From positions 3,077,001 to 3,141,000 of the forward strand of contig NZ_CP150277.1 of NCBI RefSeq assembly GCF_037977385.1: a stretch of DNA of 64,000 nt, given 5' to 3'. Source of the stretch: Terribacillus sp. FSL K6-0262. Lineage in GTDB: Bacteria > Bacillota > Bacilli > Bacillales > Amphibacillaceae. Made by a program: the position numbers and the translations under genes. A model generated the notes under the pieces. The model was not told the DNA's origin, made no database searches, and was given only the letters and a program-made list of their open reading frames with translations. Shown piece after piece: positions 63,399-64,000 of the stretch (within the stretch, counting starts at the first letter, position 1; the number at the start of each line of letters is the position of its first letter).

Positions 63399-64000
63399 AT
63401 GCAGAAACTCGAGAAATTACGTGCTTTGATGGAAAAAAAGGATTTGGATGCACTGATCGTGACGAGTGGGCAGAACCGCCGATACATATCAGGCTTTACC
63501 GGAAGTGCGGGACTTCTTGTCATAACCAAAGCCAAACAGCTGTTCATCACCGATTTTCGCTATATCGAGCAGGCAGCCGAGCAAGCGCCTGATTTTGAAA
63601 TCATCGAGCATAAACAGTCCATCGTCCTCGAAACTGCCGCCCAGCTGCTGAAAGAAGGTGCGCAGCAGGTCGGGTTTGAGCACGAAGATGTCACTTTCGC
63701 ACTGTATCAGCAGTTCCGGGATGCAGTCAAAGCAGATCTCATCCCGGCTTCGGGGTTGATCGAGGAATTGCGTCTGATCAAATCAGAAGCAGAGCTGCAG
63801 ATCATGAAAACCGCTGCGGAGATTGCGGATGCTGCCTATACACATATCCTGACTTTCGTTAAACCGGGTATGAAGGAGATCGAGGTTTCCAATGAGCTGG
63901 AGTTCTTCATGCGCAAACAGGGCGCGACTCAATCCAGCTTCGATACGATTGTCGCGTCAGGCTATCGTTCCGCTTTGCCACATGGTGTGGCTTCTGAAAA
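63399..64000 (+). CDS. Xaa-Pro dipeptidase / aminopeptidase family protein, N-terminal part
   Basis: The gene runs off the end of the window; 200 codons are visible. It begins MQKLEKLRALMEKKDLDALIV and continues with NRRYISGFTGSAGLLVIT, the N-terminal creatinase-like domain of M24B peptidases. The start of the pita-bread domain (SEAELQIMKTAAEIADAAY) is also visible. The catalytic metal ligands lie beyond the window. It matches yqhT/papA of B. subtilis between aroQ and efp. The ATG follows AAGGGGAGAGG. Confidence 0.92.
   Translation, partial: MQKLEKLRALMEKKDLDALIVTSGQNRRYISGFTGSAGLLVITKAKQLFITDFRYIEQAAEQAPDFEIIEHKQSIVLETAAQLLKEGAQQVGFEHEDVTFALYQQFRDAVKADLIPASGLIEELRLIKSEAELQIMKTAAEIADAAYTHILTFVKPGMKEIEVSNELEFFMRKQGATQSSFDTIVASGYRSALPHGVASE

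Overview
The window comes from a low-to-moderate GC Gram-positive bacterium of the family Bacillaceae. The evidence is the gene order, which follows the Bacillus subtilis yqf-yqg-yqh stretch almost gene for gene (phoH, pgpH, ybeY, dgkA, era, yqzL, recO, glyQS, ccpN, ppsR, yqxD, dnaG, sigA, trmK, nif3, ispH, cshB, nfo, ispG, sodA, pbpA, pst, rpmG, gluP, glcK, comG, gcvT-gcvPA-gcvPB, mntR, yqhOPQR, aroQ, pepQ-type peptidase). Other support comes from AGGAGG-type ribosome binding sites, a T-box leader, a glycine riboswitch and AT-rich Pho boxes. A Terribacillus-like or related halotolerant genus is my guess only. It is a chromosomal core region with no prophage, CRISPR array or plasmid functions. 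One insertion sequence and a few strain-level insertions break the conserved order.

Layout. 1-5944: end of phoH, c-di-AMP phosphodiesterase pgpH, rRNA maturation (ybeY, era), undecaprenol kinase dgkA and repair gene recO. A 0.5-kb block of four tandem structured repeats sits between dgkA and era. 5950-9205: glycine T-box and glyQS. 9234-17625: ccpN and ppsR, an inserted membrane acyltransferase, then yqxD-dnaG-sigA and trmK-nif3. 17657-25858: the two last MEP-pathway enzymes (ispH, ispG), a cold-shock-type RNA helicase, nfo, small yqf-type genes, an NfeD-type membrane protein and a Na/Pi cotransporter preceded by a Pho-box-like array. 26044-26574: six tRNA genes. 26748-30871: sodA, an MFS transporter and pbpA. 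30931-36245: Pho box and the complete pstS-pstC-pstA-pstB-pstB-phoU operon. 36272-45187: small yqz genes, rpmG, folate salvage, rhomboid protease, an M42 peptidase, glucokinase and a lipoteichoic acid synthase. 45452-50042: an MBL hydrolase, a single tRNA-Gln and the seven-gene comG pilus operon (minus strand). 50226-57255: yqzE, yqhG, an SNF2 helicase, and the glycine riboswitch with the glycine-cleavage operon. 57260-58870: an IS1182-like element inside a duplicated terminator. 58873-64000: rhodanese-like protein, mntR, patatin-like protein, yqhPQR, aroQ and the start of an aminopeptidase.

How the genes work together. Phosphate supply (Pst plus the Na/Pi symporter) looks co-regulated by PhoP. 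Glycine controls both its own charging (T-box, glyQS) and its breakdown (riboswitch, gcv). DnaG and SigA form the macromolecular-synthesis operon. ComG proteins build the DNA-uptake pilus. Central carbon control is represented by ccpN, ppsR and glcK.

I found no clearly new multi-gene system. The most distinctive signals are: the IS element whose 29-bp target duplication is exactly a perfect terminator palindrome; its transposase, split at an A AAA AAG heptamer so that neither half holds a full DDE triad; the four-copy repeat with compensatory arm changes and one hybrid copy; and an apparent sequence conversion between the tRNA-Asn and CAT-anticodon tRNA genes.
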